Source: Halosimplex salinum
GTDB lineage: Archaea; Halobacteriota; Halobacteria; Halobacteriales; Haloarculaceae
Direction: 5' to 3'
DNA length: 64,000 nucleotides
Assembly: GCF_003730195.1 (NCBI RefSeq)
Contig: NZ_QWGG01000001.1
Coordinates: 558,001-622,000 of the forward strand
The position numbers and the translations under genes are program-made. This document shows positions 26,830-36,283 of this stretch, in pieces. The notes below the pieces were generated by a model, which saw nothing but the letters and a program-made list of their open reading frames with translations, ran no database searches and was not told the DNA's origin. Every line of letters begins with the position of its first letter. Position 1 is the stretch's first letter.

Positions 26830-28057
26830 ATGTCCAACACTGAGGGCACGTCGGCTTCGCCGGCGGATCGAGTTCTTCCGGGGTACTCTAAATAGTACCT
26901 CTGAAGTAACTGAGGCACGCATTTTCGACACGACGCTCCGCGACGGAGAGCAGTCACCACGCACGTCGTTCTCGTACGAAGACAAGCGCGAGATAGCGGC
27001 CGTGCTGGACGACATGGGCACCCACGTCATCGAGGCCGGGTTCCCCGTCAACTCCGACGCGGAATTCGAGGCTGTCCGCGACATCGCGGAGTCGACCTCG
27101 ACGACGACCTGCGGGTTAGCGCGGGTCGTCGAGAAAGACGTCGAAGCGGCACTGGACTCCGGCGTCGAGCTGGTCCACGTGTTCGTCTCGACGAGTGACG
27201 TACAGCTCGAAGACTCCATGCACGCGACCCGCGAGCAGGCCAAGGAACGCGCTATCGAATCGGTCGAGCGCGTCAAGGACGCGGGCGTGCAGTGCATGTT
27301 CTCTCCGATGGACGCCACCCGGACGGACGAGGCGTTCCTGATGGAGATGGTCGACGCCGTCAGCGAGGCGGGCACCGACTGGATCAACATCCCGGACACC
27401 TGCGGGGTCGCGACGCCCGGCCGGTTCCGCGACATGATCGCGAAGGTGGTCGACCGCACGGACGCTCAGATCGACGTGCACACGCACGACGACTTCGGGC
27501 TGGCCGCCGCGAACGCGCTGTCGGGCTACGAGGCCGGCGCCGCGCAGGCGCAGGTCTCGGTCAACGGCATCGGCGAGCGCGCGGGCAACGCGGCCTACGA
27601 GGAGGTCGTGATGGCCCTGGAGTCGCTGTACGACGTCGACACCGGGATCGACACGACGCGGATCACAGAGATCTCGCGGACCATCGAGGGCAAGAGCGAC
27701 ATCCCGGTGCCGGCGAACAAGCCGGTCGTCGGCCGCAACGCATTCTCCCACGAGAGCGGGATCCACGCGGCCGGCGTCATCGAGAACTCCGACACGTTCG
27801 AACCGGGGGTCATGACCCCGGAGATGGTCGGAGCGGAGCGAGAACTCGTCCTGGGCAAGCACACCGGCCAGCACTCGGTGCGAGAGCGCCTGGTCGAGGC
27901 GGGCTACGAGCCCACCGACGAGGAGGTACGCACGCTCACCCGGCGCGTCAAGGAGTTCGGCGCGGACGACAACCGCGTCACCATGGACGTCCTGGAGGAG
28001 TTCGCCCAGGACGTCGGCGTCGACCGCGAGGTCGACGAAGAGGAGGTCCGGGCGTAG
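26830..28057 (+). CDS. leuA: 2-isopropylmalate synthase family (LeuA), apparent 5' frame disruption
   Basis: The main body makes 2-isopropylmalate from 2-oxoisovalerate and acetyl-CoA, the first leucine-specific step. Motifs: RIFDTTLRDGEQ with the catalytic Arg-Asp pair, HTHDDFGLA with metal-binding His, VNGIGERAGN, and HESGIHAAGV. The promoter-proximal ATG (26830) is in a different frame: it runs 21 codons to a TAG at 26893-26895. The catalytic frame is +1 to it and has no ATG or GTG between the TATA box and RRIEFFRGTL. Skipping one base near the CGCCGGCGG run at 26868-26876 would fuse a plausible N-terminus to the body. A sequencing error, a real mutation or programmed frameshifting are all possible. 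A citramalate synthase role cannot be excluded. Confidence 0.85.
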
Positions 28058-28151
28058 GACGATGCCCGCCTCCACGTCCGCCGAACGCCCACAGCGAGAG
28101 CAAGACACAGCCGTGAGCCCCGCGGTCGGCCCGTCTGTGGGCACGACACGG

Positions 28152-28160
28152 AAAATTTAT
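28152..28160 (+). promoter_or_regulatory. TATA box upstream of the ilvB leader ORF
   Basis: AAAATTTAT lies ~30 nt before an ATG at 28189 that opens a 26-codon ORF, not before ilvB itself (28343). A transcript from here would be leaderless for the short ORF and would give ilvB a ~150-nt leader. Confidence 0.55.
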
Positions 28161-28188
28161 TGCCGCCGGTGTGCAGAACTACGTACTG

Positions 28189-28269
28189 ATGAGAGAGTCC
28201 GCTGGACCGGACGGGGCCGAACTCGTCTCCAGCGGCGCTATTCGCGTTCGTATCGTAGGGGCCTTCTAG
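28189..28269 (+). CDS. Possible leader peptide upstream of ilvB
   Basis: A 26-codon ORF with its ATG ~30 nt after a TATA box. Its C-terminal part reads AIRVRIVGAF, so four Ile/Val codons fall within six. A stem GGGGC (28258-28262) pairs with GCCCC (28269-28273) around the stop codon. This is the layout of a leader peptide that could sense Ile/Val-tRNA charging before the acetolactate synthase genes. Such attenuation is well known in bacteria; in haloarchaea it is only a hypothesis here. Confidence 0.45.
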   Translation: MRESAGPDGAELVSSGAIRVRIVGAF

Positions 28270-28342
28270 CCCCACAAGTCGCACACTTCGATTCTCGGCG
28301 GACGCATCGATTCGACCCAGTGCAACGACCACCCAACCAGAC

Positions 28343-30178
28343 ATGAGCGAGCAAACACCGGTGTCGCCGCCCGACGGCGAGACCACAGAGACGGACGAAC
28401 AGACGACGAGAGAGACAGCGGCGGCGACCGACGAGGGCAGCGAGACCACCAACGACACCGTATCGACCGGCGCGGAGTCGGTCGTCGCGGCGCTCGAACA
28501 GGCCGGTGCGGAGACGCTCTTCGGGGTGCAGGGCGGGGCGATCATGCCCGTCTACGACGCCCTGTACGACTCGGAGAAGCTGACCCACATCACGATGGCC
28601 CACGAACAGGGCGCCTCCCACGCGGCGGACGCCTACGGCATCGTTTCGGGGAAACCGGGCGTCTGCCTGGCGACCTCCGGCCCCGGCGCGACGAACCTCG
28701 TGACGGGTATCGCCGACGCGTCGATGGACTCGGACCCGATGATCGCGCTGACGGGGCAGGTTCCGACGAACTTCGTCGGCAACGACGCGTTCCAGGAGAC
28801 CGACACCGTCGGCGTGACCCAGCCGGTCACGAAACACAGCTACTTCGCCGACGACTCCGACACGGTCGGCACCGACGTCGGCGAGGCGTTCGCGCTCGCG
28901 GACGCGGGCCGGCAGGGGCCGACGCTGGTCGACCTGCCCAAGGACGTGACCAAGGGCGAGACCGACCGGTTCCCCGGCCAGCCCCAGACGCCGGACACCT
29001 ACAACCCGCCGACGACGGCCGAACCCGAAGCCGTCGACGTCGCGGCGGCGGCGCTCGCCGAGGCGGAGCGGCCGGTGATCCTCGCGGGCGGCGGCGTCAT
29101 CAAGGCCGAGGCGAGCGACGAGCTGCGCGCCTTCGCGAAAGAGTACCAGATCCCGGTCATCACGACGATGCCCGGCATCGGCTCCTTCCCGGAGACCCAC
29201 GAGCTGTCGCTGGAGTGGGCCGGCATGCACGGCACCGGCTACGCCAACATGGCGATCACGAACACCGACTGCATGCTCGCCATCGGGACGCGTTTCGACG
29301 ACCGCCTCACCGGCGACGTCGAGACGTTCGCGCCCGACGCCGACCTCGTCCACGTCGACATCGACCCCGCCGAGATCAGCAAGAACATCGAGGCGGACTA
29401 CCCGCTGATCGGCGACGCGGCGGCCGTCCTCGACCAGCTCCACGACGCGATGCCCGTGGCCTACGAGGCGCTCGGCACCTCGTCCGAGGCGTACGAGGAG
29501 TGGCGCGAGCAGTGCCAGACGTGGAAAGACGAGTACGAGATGGAGTACGACATGCCGGAGGACGAACCGCTCAAGCCCCAGTACGTGGTCGAGCGGTTCT
29601 CCGAAGTGGCAGACGACGACGCCATCGTCACGACCGGCGTCGGCCAGCACCAGATGTGGGCCAGCCAGTTCTGGACGTTCACGGAGCCCCGCACCTGGGT
29701 CTCCAGTCACGGGCTGGGCACGATGGGGTACGGCGTCCCGTCGGCCATCGGCGCGAAGATCGCCGCACCGGACAAGGAGGTCGTCTGCTTCGACGGCGAC
29801 GGCTCCTTCCTGATGACCGTGCAGGAACTCTCGGTCGCGGTCCGCGAGGACCTCGACGTGACGTACGTCGTCCTGAACAACGAGGCGGTCGGGATGGTCC
29901 GCCAGTGGCAGGACGGCTTCTACGAGGGCCGGCGGATGGCCTCCGAGTACCCGTGGATCCCGCAGTTCGACATGCTCGCCGAGGCGTTCGGCGCGCGCGG
30001 GTTCCGCCTGGAGGACTACGACTCGGTCGACGAGGTCATCGAGAAGGCGCGCAACTACGACGGCCCCGCGGTGATCGACGCGATCATCGACCCGGCGGAG
30101 AACGTCTACCCGATGGTCCCCAGCGGCGGGGACAACGGGCTGTTCGCACTGAACGGCGACCAGCTGGGAGATATCTAA
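28343..30178 (+). CDS. ilvB: Acetolactate synthase, large (catalytic) subunit
   Basis: This TPP enzyme makes acetolactate and acetohydroxybutyrate, the first common step to Val, Leu and Ile. The 611 aa protein has an acidic N-terminal extension of ~45 residues, then the TPP-activating Glu in MAHEQGASHAADAYG, the FAD region around GTRFDDRLTGDVETF, and the TPP motif GDGSFLMTVQELSVAV ending at the NN of VVLNNEAVGMV. It is followed 22 nt later by ilvN in one operon. Expression may be controlled by the upstream leader ORF and hairpin. Confidence 0.96.
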   Translation: MSEQTPVSPPDGETTETDEQTTRETAAATDEGSETTNDTVSTGAESVVAALEQAGAETLFGVQGGAIMPVYDALYDSEKLTHITMAHEQGASHAADAYGIVSGKPGVCLATSGPGATNLVTGIADASMDSDPMIALTGQVPTNFVGNDAFQETDTVGVTQPVTKHSYFADDSDTVGTDVGEAFALADAGRQGPTLVDLPKDVTKGETDRFPGQPQTPDTYNPPTTAEPEAVDVAAAALAEAERPVILAGGGVIKAEASDELRAFAKEYQIPVITTMPGIGSFPETHELSLEWAGMHGTGYANMAITNTDCMLAIGTRFDDRLTGDVETFAPDADLVHVDIDPAEISKNIEADYPLIGDAAAVLDQLHDAMPVAYEALGTSSEAYEEWREQCQTWKDEYEMEYDMPEDEPLKPQYVVERFSEVADDDAIVTTGVGQHQMWASQFWTFTEPRTWVSSHGLGTMGYGVPSAIGAKIAAPDKEVVCFDGDGSFLMTVQELSVAVREDLDVTYVVLNNEAVGMVRQWQDGFYEGRRMASEYPWIPQFDMLAEAFGARGFRLEDYDSVDEVIEKARNYDGPAVIDAIIDPAENVYPMVPSGGDNGLFALNGDQLGDI

Positions 30179-30200
30179 TGAGGACACAGGAGACACACCG

Positions 30201-30857
30201 ATGACACAAGGAATGGACGGCCCGCACCCGGACGACCGGATGCGTCCGGCGGGCCGACGGAACTCGCAGGGGATCCGCATCGATCCCGAGGCAGAGGCGA
30301 CCCACCAGCCGCGCAAGGCGGTGCTGTCGACGCTGGTGAAACACGAGCCCGGCGTCCTCTCGGAGGTGTCGGCGCTCTTTAGCCGTCGGCAGTTCAACAT
30401 CGAGAGCCTGACCGTCGGCGCCACGGACGACGACGAGGTCGCGCGGATGACCATCGTCATCGAGGAGCCCGAGCCGGGCGTCGACCAGGCGAAGAAGCAG
30501 CTCGCGAAGCTCGTGCCGGTCATCTCGGTGACGGAGCTCGAGCCCGAGGCGGTCCAGCGCGAGCTGATACTGATCAAGGTCGACGGCGAGGAGCCCGACG
30601 ACGTGAACGCGGTCGCGGACATGTACGACGGCAACGTCGTCGACGCCTCGCCGGAGACGATCACGGTGGAGATCACCGGCAGCCAGCAGAAGATCGAGGC
30701 AGCGGTCGCGGCGTTCGACCAGTTCGACGTGCAGGAGGTCGTCCGCACGGGCGCGGCCGCGGTCGAACGCGGCGCCGAGGTGCTCGAGGACGAGCGCCGG
30801 AAAACGACGGAGGTATCAAACACCACTGCGACCCCTGAGACAGCTACAGATGACTGA
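30201..30857 (+). CDS. ilvN: Acetolactate synthase, regulatory (small) subunit
   Basis: A 218 aa regulatory subunit that gives the large subunit full activity and valine feedback. After a ~35-residue N-terminal extension comes the ACT domain: [34 protein letters not shown] and ARMTIVIEE. The C-terminal domain ([21 protein letters not shown]) is of normal length, followed by an acidic tail. Its 3' end overlaps ilvC by 8 nt, which indicates translational coupling. Confidence 0.95.
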   Translation: MTQGMDGPHPDDRMRPAGRRNSQGIRIDPEAEATHQPRKAVLSTLVKHEPGVLSEVSALFSRRQFNIESLTVGATDDDEVARMTIVIEEPEPGVDQAKKQLAKLVPVISVTELEPEAVQRELILIKVDGEEPDDVNAVADMYDGNVVDASPETITVEITGSQQKIEAAVAAFDQFDVQEVVRTGAAAVERGAEVLEDERRKTTEVSNTTATPETATDD

Positions 30858-31851
30858 CGAGTTCACCACGCCCGTCTACGACGACGGCGACGCCGACGCA
30901 TCGTACATCGAGGACAAGACAGTGGCCGTACTGGGTTACGGCAGCCAGGGCCACGCGCAGGCCCAGAACCTCGCCGACAGCGGCGTCGACGTGGTCGTCG
31001 GCCTCCGCGAGGGGTCGAGTTCGCGCGCCGAAGCCGAGGCCGACGGCATCCGCGTCGCGGTGCCCGACGAGGCCGTCGCCGAGGCGGACATCACCGTGAT
31101 GCTCGTCCCGGACACCGTCCAGCCGGCCGTCTTCGAGGCCGTCGAGGACGGCCTCGACGAGGGCGACACGCTGCAGTTCGCCCACGGGTTCAACATCCAC
31201 TACGGGCAGATCGAGCCCCCGGAGGGCGTCGACGTGACGATGGTCGCGCCGAAGAGCCCCGGGCACCTCGTCCGCCGCACGTACAAGCGCGGCGAGGGGA
31301 CGCCCGGTCTCATCGCCATCGAGCAGGACGCGACCGGCGCCGCCAGGGAGGAGGCGCTGGCCTACGCGCAGGCCATCGGCTGTGCCCGCGCGGGCGTCAT
31401 CGAGACGAACTTCCAGGAAGAGGTCGAGACCGACCTGTTCGGCGAGCAGGCCGTCCTCTGTGGCGGCGTCACCGAGATGGTCAAGGCCGGCTTCGAGACG
31501 CTGGTCGACGCGGGCTACGCCCCCGAGATGGCCTACTTCGAGTGCCTGAACGAACTGAAGCTCATTGTCGACCTCATGTACGAGGGCGGCCACATGGGCA
31601 TGTGGGACTCCGTCTCGGACACCGCCGAGTACGGTGGCCTCACGCGCGGCGAGGAGATCATCGACCGGGACGGGTTCGACGAGATCCTGGAGGGCGTCCA
31701 GACGGGCGAGTTCGCCCGCGAGTGGATCAACGAGAACCAGGCGCACCGACCGGCGTACAAGCAGTACCGCGACGCCGAAGCGAACCACCAGATCGAGGAC
31801 GTCGGCGAGCGCCTGCGCGGCCTGTTCGCGTGGGACGACGACGAGGAGTGA
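30850..31851 (+). CDS. ilvC: Ketol-acid reductoisomerase
   Basis: A 333 aa class I enzyme that isomerises and reduces acetolactate with NAD(P)H and Mg. The cofactor motif is [30 protein letters not shown], the metal-binding region [14 protein letters not shown] and the C-terminal knotted domain with [19 protein letters not shown] and [12 protein letters not shown] are all present. Length is typical. It overlaps ilvN by 8 nt. Confidence 0.97.
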   Translation: MTDEFTTPVYDDGDADASYIEDKTVAVLGYGSQGHAQAQNLADSGVDVVVGLREGSSSRAEAEADGIRVAVPDEAVAEADITVMLVPDTVQPAVFEAVEDGLDEGDTLQFAHGFNIHYGQIEPPEGVDVTMVAPKSPGHLVRRTYKRGEGTPGLIAIEQDATGAAREEALAYAQAIGCARAGVIETNFQEEVETDLFGEQAVLCGGVTEMVKAGFETLVDAGYAPEMAYFECLNELKLIVDLMYEGGHMGMWDSVSDTAEYGGLTRGEEIIDRDGFDEILEGVQTGEFAREWINENQAHRPAYKQYRDAEANHQIEDVGERLRGLFAWDDDEE

Positions 31852-31874
31852 CGGGAGCGAACGTACGCAGACAG

Positions 31875-32171
31875 ATGACAGACGACACGACACACACGAC
31901 AGAGACCACGACCGACACCGTCAGCGACTCCGCCGCGAAGGCGACGATGGCCGAGTTCAGCCACACCAACCCCCACACCGGGAAGGCCTTCGGCGACGAC
32001 TTCGCCTTCCAGCGGGGCCCGGCAGTCGCCACCGACGGGGGCAGAGCGGACGCCGAAGACGACGACGAGCAGACGATGGAAGACGTCGACCACGAGCACC
32101 CCGACGACGACGCGGAGGACGCCAATCGCGTCTTCCAGCGGGGCAACGAGGAGCCGGTAGATTCAGAATGA
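31875..32171 (+). CDS. Haloarchaeal small protein in the ilv/leu operon
   Basis: A 98 aa, strongly acidic protein starting MTDDTTHTTETTTDTVSD. It has a central KATMAEFSHTNPHTGKAFGDDF segment and a short motif FQRG that occurs twice, once as AFQRGPAVATDGG and once near the end as VFQRGNEE. It lies 23 nt after ilvC and overlaps the next small ORF by ATGA. I do not know a function; the fixed place in the pathway operon suggests a regulatory or scaffolding role rather than an enzyme. It is probably largely disordered. Confidence 0.65.
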   Translation: MTDDTTHTTETTTDTVSDSAAKATMAEFSHTNPHTGKAFGDDFAFQRGPAVATDGGRADAEDDDEQTMEDVDHEHPDDDAEDANRVFQRGNEEPVDSE

Positions 32172-32254
32172 GTTCCGATAGACGTTCCTGCTCGCGCCGC
32201 TGCGCGGGCTGCGACTATCGACCTCACACTCAATATCAGAGATATTTCGCATGA
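32168..32254 (+). CDS. 28-codon Cys-rich ORF bridging to leuC
   Basis: A 28 aa ORF whose ATG overlaps the stop of the 98 aa gene (ATGA) and whose TGA overlaps the ATG of leuC (ATGA). The peptide contains [13 protein letters not shown], with three Cys and a His that could bind zinc. The DNA is partly palindromic (GATAG ... CTATC outside, GC-rich arms inside). It may be a real microprotein or only a stepping stone for translational coupling. No homologue can be checked here. Confidence 0.45.
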   Translation: MSSDRRSCSRRCAGCDYRPHTQYQRYFA

Positions 32255-33672
32255 GTCAGGGCACACTGTACGACAAGGTCTGGGATCGACACAAGGTAAC
32301 GACGCTGCCCAACGGGCAGGACCAGCTGTTCGTGGGCCTCCACCTCATCCACGAGGTCACGAGCCCGCAGGCGTTCGGCATGCTCCAGGAGCGCGGCCTC
32401 GAGGTCGCGCGCCCGGACCTGACCCACGCCACGGTCGACCACATCGTCCCGACGGCGAACCAGGACCGGCCGTACTCCGACGACGCCGCCGAGACGATGA
32501 TGGCCGAACTGGAGGAGAACGTCCGCGACGCGGGCATCCAGTTCTCGGACCCGACGACGGGCGACCAGGGCATCGTCCACGTCATCGGCCCGGAGCAGGG
32601 GATCACCCAGCCCGGCAAGACGATCGTCTGCGGTGACTCTCACACCTCCACGCACGGCGCGTTCGGCGCGCTGGCGTTCGGGATCGGGACCTCACAGATC
32701 CGCGACGTGCTGGCCACCCAGACCATCGCGATGGAGAAACAGAAGGTCCGCAAGATCCAGGTCGACGGCGAACTCGGCGAGGGCGTCGAGGCCAAGGACG
32801 TCGTGCTGGAGATCATCCGCCGCCTCGGCACCGAGGGCGGCGTCGGCTACGTCTACGAGTACGCCGGCGAGGCCATCGAGAACCTCGACATGGAGGGGCG
32901 GATGTCCATCTGCAACATGTCCATCGAGGGCGGCGCTCGCGCGGGGTACGTCAACCCCGACGAGACCACCTACGAGTGGCTGGAGCAGACGGACTACTTC
33001 CAGGAGCACCCCGAGAAGTTCGACGAACTCAAGCCCTACTGGGAGTCCATCCGCAGCGACGCGGACGCCGAGTACGACGACGTGGTTCACATCGACGCGA
33101 ACGAACTCGAACCGGTCGTCACGTGGGGCACCACGCCCGGGCAGGGCGTCGGCATCCACGACCCCATCCCGGCACCCGAGGACCTGGCCGACGACAAGGT
33201 CGACACGGCCCGGCGCGCCCAGAAGCACATGCGCGTCGAGCCCGGCGAGACCATGGAAGGCTACGACATCGACGTCGCCTTCCTGGGCTCGTGTACCAAC
33301 GCCCGCCTGCCCGACCTGCGCCGCGCGGCCCGCATCGTGAAGGGCCGTCAGGTGGACGACGACGTGCGCGCGATGGTCGTCCCCGGCAGCCAGCGCGTCC
33401 AGCGACAGGCCGAGGAAGAGGGCCTGAAGGACGTCTTCGAGGAAGCCGGCTTCGACTGGCGCAACGCCGGCTGTTCGATGTGTCTCGGCATGAACGAGGA
33501 CCAGCTGGAGGGCGACGAGGCGTGTGCCTCCTCCTCCAACCGGAACTTCGTCGGCCGTCAGGGGAGCAAGGACGGACGCACCGTCCTGATGAATCCCCGG
33601 ATGGTCGCCGCCGCGGCGATCACCGGCGAGGTCTCTGACGTGCGCGACCTGAAGGAGGTGAACCTGGCATGA
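32251..33672 (+). CDS. leuC: 3-isopropylmalate dehydratase, large subunit
   Basis: A 473 aa aconitase-family subunit that isomerises 2- to 3-isopropylmalate with a 4Fe-4S cluster. Signatures: [49 protein letters not shown], the cluster Cys in FLGSCTNAR, and [11 protein letters not shown] with the two further cluster Cys. [11 protein letters not shown] binds substrate. Its stop is overlapped (ATGA) by the 33-codon palindromic ORF before leuD. Confidence 0.97.
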   Translation: MSQGTLYDKVWDRHKVTTLPNGQDQLFVGLHLIHEVTSPQAFGMLQERGLEVARPDLTHATVDHIVPTANQDRPYSDDAAETMMAELEENVRDAGIQFSDPTTGDQGIVHVIGPEQGITQPGKTIVCGDSHTSTHGAFGALAFGIGTSQIRDVLATQTIAMEKQKVRKIQVDGELGEGVEAKDVVLEIIRRLGTEGGVGYVYEYAGEAIENLDMEGRMSICNMSIEGGARAGYVNPDETTYEWLEQTDYFQEHPEKFDELKPYWESIRSDADAEYDDVVHIDANELEPVVTWGTTPGQGVGIHDPIPAPEDLADDKVDTARRAQKHMRVEPGETMEGYDIDVAFLGSCTNARLPDLRRAARIVKGRQVDDDVRAMVVPGSQRVQRQAEEEGLKDVFEEAGFDWRNAGCSMCLGMNEDQLEGDEACASSSNRNFVGRQGSKDGRTVLMNPRMVAAAAITGEVSDVRDLKEVNLA

Positions 33673-33771
33673 GAAGCGAGACGCGAAGCGTCTCGGAAAT
33701 GCGAGCGGACGGAGTCCGCGAGCAGTCCATGCGAGCACGACAGAGCTTCGCTCTGGGGGTGCTCGCATGAG
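33667..33771 (+). repeat. 98-bp palindromic insert between leuC and leuD, forming a bridging ORF
   Basis: The insert is bounded by direct repeats GCATGAG at 33667-33673 and 33765-33771. It contains three hairpins: GAGACGC/GCGTCTC (33678-33694), GCGGAC/GTCCGC (33705-33719) and a long one with GCGAGCAC/GTGCTCGC as outer stem (33731-33766) and CAGAGC/GCTCTG as inner stem. A 33-codon ORF (33669-33770) spans it exactly and overlaps leuC and leuD by ATGA at either end. The likely ancestral state is a direct ATGA overlap of leuC and leuD. Confidence 0.75.
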
Positions 33772-34390
33772 CGACCCGACCGAGGACATCCCGTCCGTCG
33801 ACTACGTCGAGGGGTCGGGCATCCCGATCCGCGGCAACGACATCGACACGGACCAGATCATCCCGGCGCGGTTCATGAAGGTCGTCACCTTCGACGGCCT
33901 CGGTGAGTTCGCCTTCTTCGACCTGCGGTTCGACGACGAGGACGAGGAGAAGGACCACCCGTTCAACGAGCAGCGGTTCCAGGACTCGAACGTGATGGTC
34001 GTCAACGCCAACTTCGGCTGTGGCTCCTCGCGCGAGCACGCCCCGCAGGCGCTCATGCGCTGGGGCATCGACGCCATCATCGGCGAGTCATTCGCCGAGA
34101 TCTTCGCGGGCAACTGCCTCGCGCTCGGCATCCCGACGGTGACCGCCGACCACGAGACGATCAACGCGCTCCAGCAGTGGGTCGACGACAACCCCGACGG
34201 CGACATCGAGGTCGACGTGCGGGCTGAGACGGTTACCTACGGGAACAACGAGATCAACGTCAGCGTCGACCGCGCCCAGCGCGAGGCCCTCGTCGAGGGC
34301 AACTGGGACACGACCGCGCTGATGAAGGCCAACCAGAACGCGATCCAGGAGACCGCCGACTCGCTGCCGTACGTCGAGAGCGCGGACTGA
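33767..34390 (+). CDS. leuD: 3-isopropylmalate dehydratase, small subunit
   Basis: A 207 aa swivel-domain partner of LeuC. GNDIDTDQIIPARFMK, the substrate-binding FGCGSSREHAPQAL and IIGESFAEIFAGN are conserved. The start is ATG at 33767, which overlaps the stop of the upstream bridging ORF. Length is typical. Confidence 0.96.
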   Translation: MSDPTEDIPSVDYVEGSGIPIRGNDIDTDQIIPARFMKVVTFDGLGEFAFFDLRFDDEDEEKDHPFNEQRFQDSNVMVVNANFGCGSSREHAPQALMRWGIDAIIGESFAEIFAGNCLALGIPTVTADHETINALQQWVDDNPDGDIEVDVRAETVTYGNNEINVSVDRAQREALVEGNWDTTALMKANQNAIQETADSLPYVESAD

Positions 34391-34469
34391 CCGGCGACTT
34401 CGTCGCTCGTTTTCGTCCGCGTTCGCGTCGTCCGACGGTCCTATCTTCTCCGACGAACGATAGCCACGC

Positions 34470-35144
34470 GTGCCACCGCTCGACCTCTCGCATGCGCTGG
34501 CGACCGAGATGCCAGTCTACCCCGGGACCGAACCGGTCGCCGTCGAACCGCGAGCCACCAGAGAGTCGGACGGCTACCGGACGACCAGGCTCGACCTGGA
34601 CTCACACGCCGGGACGCACGTCGACGCGCCGGCCCATCTGGTCGACGGGCCGTCGCTCGACGAGTTCCCGCCCGAGCGGTTCCGATTTTCGGCCACTTGC
34701 GCCGATCTGCGACCGCTGGACCCCAGGGAGTCGGTCGGTCTCGACACTCTCCGGGAGGGTCTCGCGGTCGATCCCGCCGAGGTGGACCTGATCGCGGTCG
34801 TCACCGGCTGGGACCGCCACTGGGGCGAGGAGCGGTACTTCGACCACCCGTACCTGACGAGCAAGGCCGCACGCTGGCTCGCCGACCGGGACTGCGACCT
34901 GGGGGTCGACACCGTCAATCCCGACCCGACGCCGACGGGCCGGGCCGCGGCCGACGAACCCGAGGGGTTCCCGGTCCACGAGGCGCTGCTCGGCGCCGAC
35001 CGGTTGATCGTCGAGAACCTCCGCGGACTCGACAGGCTCCCCGACCGCTTCGTGCTGCACGCGTACCCCCACCGCTTCGAAGGGGCCGACGCGTCGCCCG
35101 TGCGGGCGGTCGCCTACCCGGAGGAACACGACGCCGGAGACTGA
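34470..35144 (+). CDS. Cyclase family protein (kynurenine formamidase-like)
   Basis: A 224 aa metal-dependent hydrolase of the cyclase family. The motif DSHAGTHVDAPAHL gives the HxGTHxDxPxH metal site, and FPVHEALLGADRLIVENL is the second conserved block. Homologues include kynurenine formamidase and other amidohydrolase-like enzymes, so the substrate is open. The gene starts with GTG at 34470. It sits between leuD and leuB, which is unusual for the leucine operon and suggests later insertion. Confidence 0.85.
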   Translation: MPPLDLSHALATEMPVYPGTEPVAVEPRATRESDGYRTTRLDLDSHAGTHVDAPAHLVDGPSLDEFPPERFRFSATCADLRPLDPRESVGLDTLREGLAVDPAEVDLIAVVTGWDRHWGEERYFDHPYLTSKAARWLADRDCDLGVDTVNPDPTPTGRAAADEPEGFPVHEALLGADRLIVENLRGLDRLPDRFVLHAYPHRFEGADASPVRAVAYPEEHDAGD

Positions 35145-35219
35145 CCGGCATCGTCCGTCTCCCGCCCGTCGCTGGCACACATCGACACGCTCTTTTCGGC
35201 ACCCGGCGCAGGTAGACCC

Positions 35220-36200
35220 ATGACTCACGAGATCGCCGTGATCCCGGGCGACGGCATCGGACAGGAGGTCACACCGGCGGCAGTCGACGTGCTGGAGGCG
35301 GTCGACGCCGACTTCGACTTCGTCGAGGGCGACGCCGGCGACGCCGTGAAGGAAGCGACCGGCGAGGCGCTCCCCCAGGAGACCCGCGAACTGGCCGCAG
35401 ACGCCGACGCGACGCTGTTCGGCGCCGCCGGCGAGACGGCCGCCGACGTGATCCTCCCGCTCCGGGACATCGTCGACTCGTTCGCTAACGTCCGCCCGGC
35501 CCGCTCGTACCCCGGACTGGACGCCGTCCAGCCCGACACCGACATCGTGTTCATCCGCGAGAACACCGAGGGCGTCTACTCCGGCATCGAGGCCGAGATA
35601 GCCGACGGCGTCCGCACCCTGACCCGCGTCGTCACCGAGGACGCCTCCCGCGAGATCGCCGAGTTCGGCTTCCGCTACGCGAAACGGAACGGCATCGACG
35701 ACGTGACCATCGCGCACAAGGCCAACGTCATGCGCGAGACCGACGGCCTGTTCCTCGAGACCGCCGAGGCGGTCGGCGACAGCTTCGATATCGACTACGA
35801 CACGGCGCTGATGGACGCGCTCGCGATGCATCTGGTCATGCACCCCGAGGACTACGGCGTCGTCATCTGCCCGAACCTCGCAGGCGACATGCTGTCGGAC
35901 CTGGCGGCCGGCCTGGTCGGCGGACTCGGCCTGCTCCCGAGCGCGAACGTCGGCGAGGAGAACGCGCTGTTCGAGCCGGTCCACGGCTCGGCACCCGACA
36001 TCGCCGGACAGGGGATCGCCAACCCCTCCGCGATGATCCTCTCGGCCGCGATGCTGCTCGACCACCTCGACTACGGCGACGAGGCCGCCGCGGTGCGCGA
36101 GGCGGTCGAGGGCGTCCTCGAAGACGGACCGCGAACACCCGACCTCGGCGGCGACGCGTCGACCGACGAGGTCACCACGGCCATCGTCGACCGTCTCTGA
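35220..36200 (+). CDS. leuB: 3-isopropylmalate dehydrogenase
   Basis: A 326 aa oxidative decarboxylase of the isocitrate/isopropylmalate dehydrogenase family. [14 protein letters not shown], the substrate-binding [25 protein letters not shown], and [28 protein letters not shown] are present, followed by [18 protein letters not shown]. Length fits the short archaeal form. In family context with leuA, leuC and leuD it completes the leucine branch. Confidence 0.92.
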   Translation: MTHEIAVIPGDGIGQEVTPAAVDVLEAVDADFDFVEGDAGDAVKEATGEALPQETRELAADADATLFGAAGETAADVILPLRDIVDSFANVRPARSYPGLDAVQPDTDIVFIRENTEGVYSGIEAEIADGVRTLTRVVTEDASREIAEFGFRYAKRNGIDDVTIAHKANVMRETDGLFLETAEAVGDSFDIDYDTALMDALAMHLVMHPEDYGVVICPNLAGDMLSDLAAGLVGGLGLLPSANVGEENALFEPVHGSAPDIAGQGIANPSAMILSAAMLLDHLDYGDEAAAVREAVEGVLEDGPRTPDLGGDASTDEVTTAIVDRL

Positions 36201-36283
36201 TCGCCGTTCGCCCGTTCCGACCACCGCTCGCTGTCGCGTCCGCCACGAGAGTTAAGTTTCTCAGCCGTCTCACTCACAGTCGT

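Noticed and set aside
28238-30826. 862-codon open frame on the minus strand
   Set aside because: It is antisense to ilvB and ilvN and shows the Arg/Val/Asp-rich composition of GC-rich shadows, without any domain.
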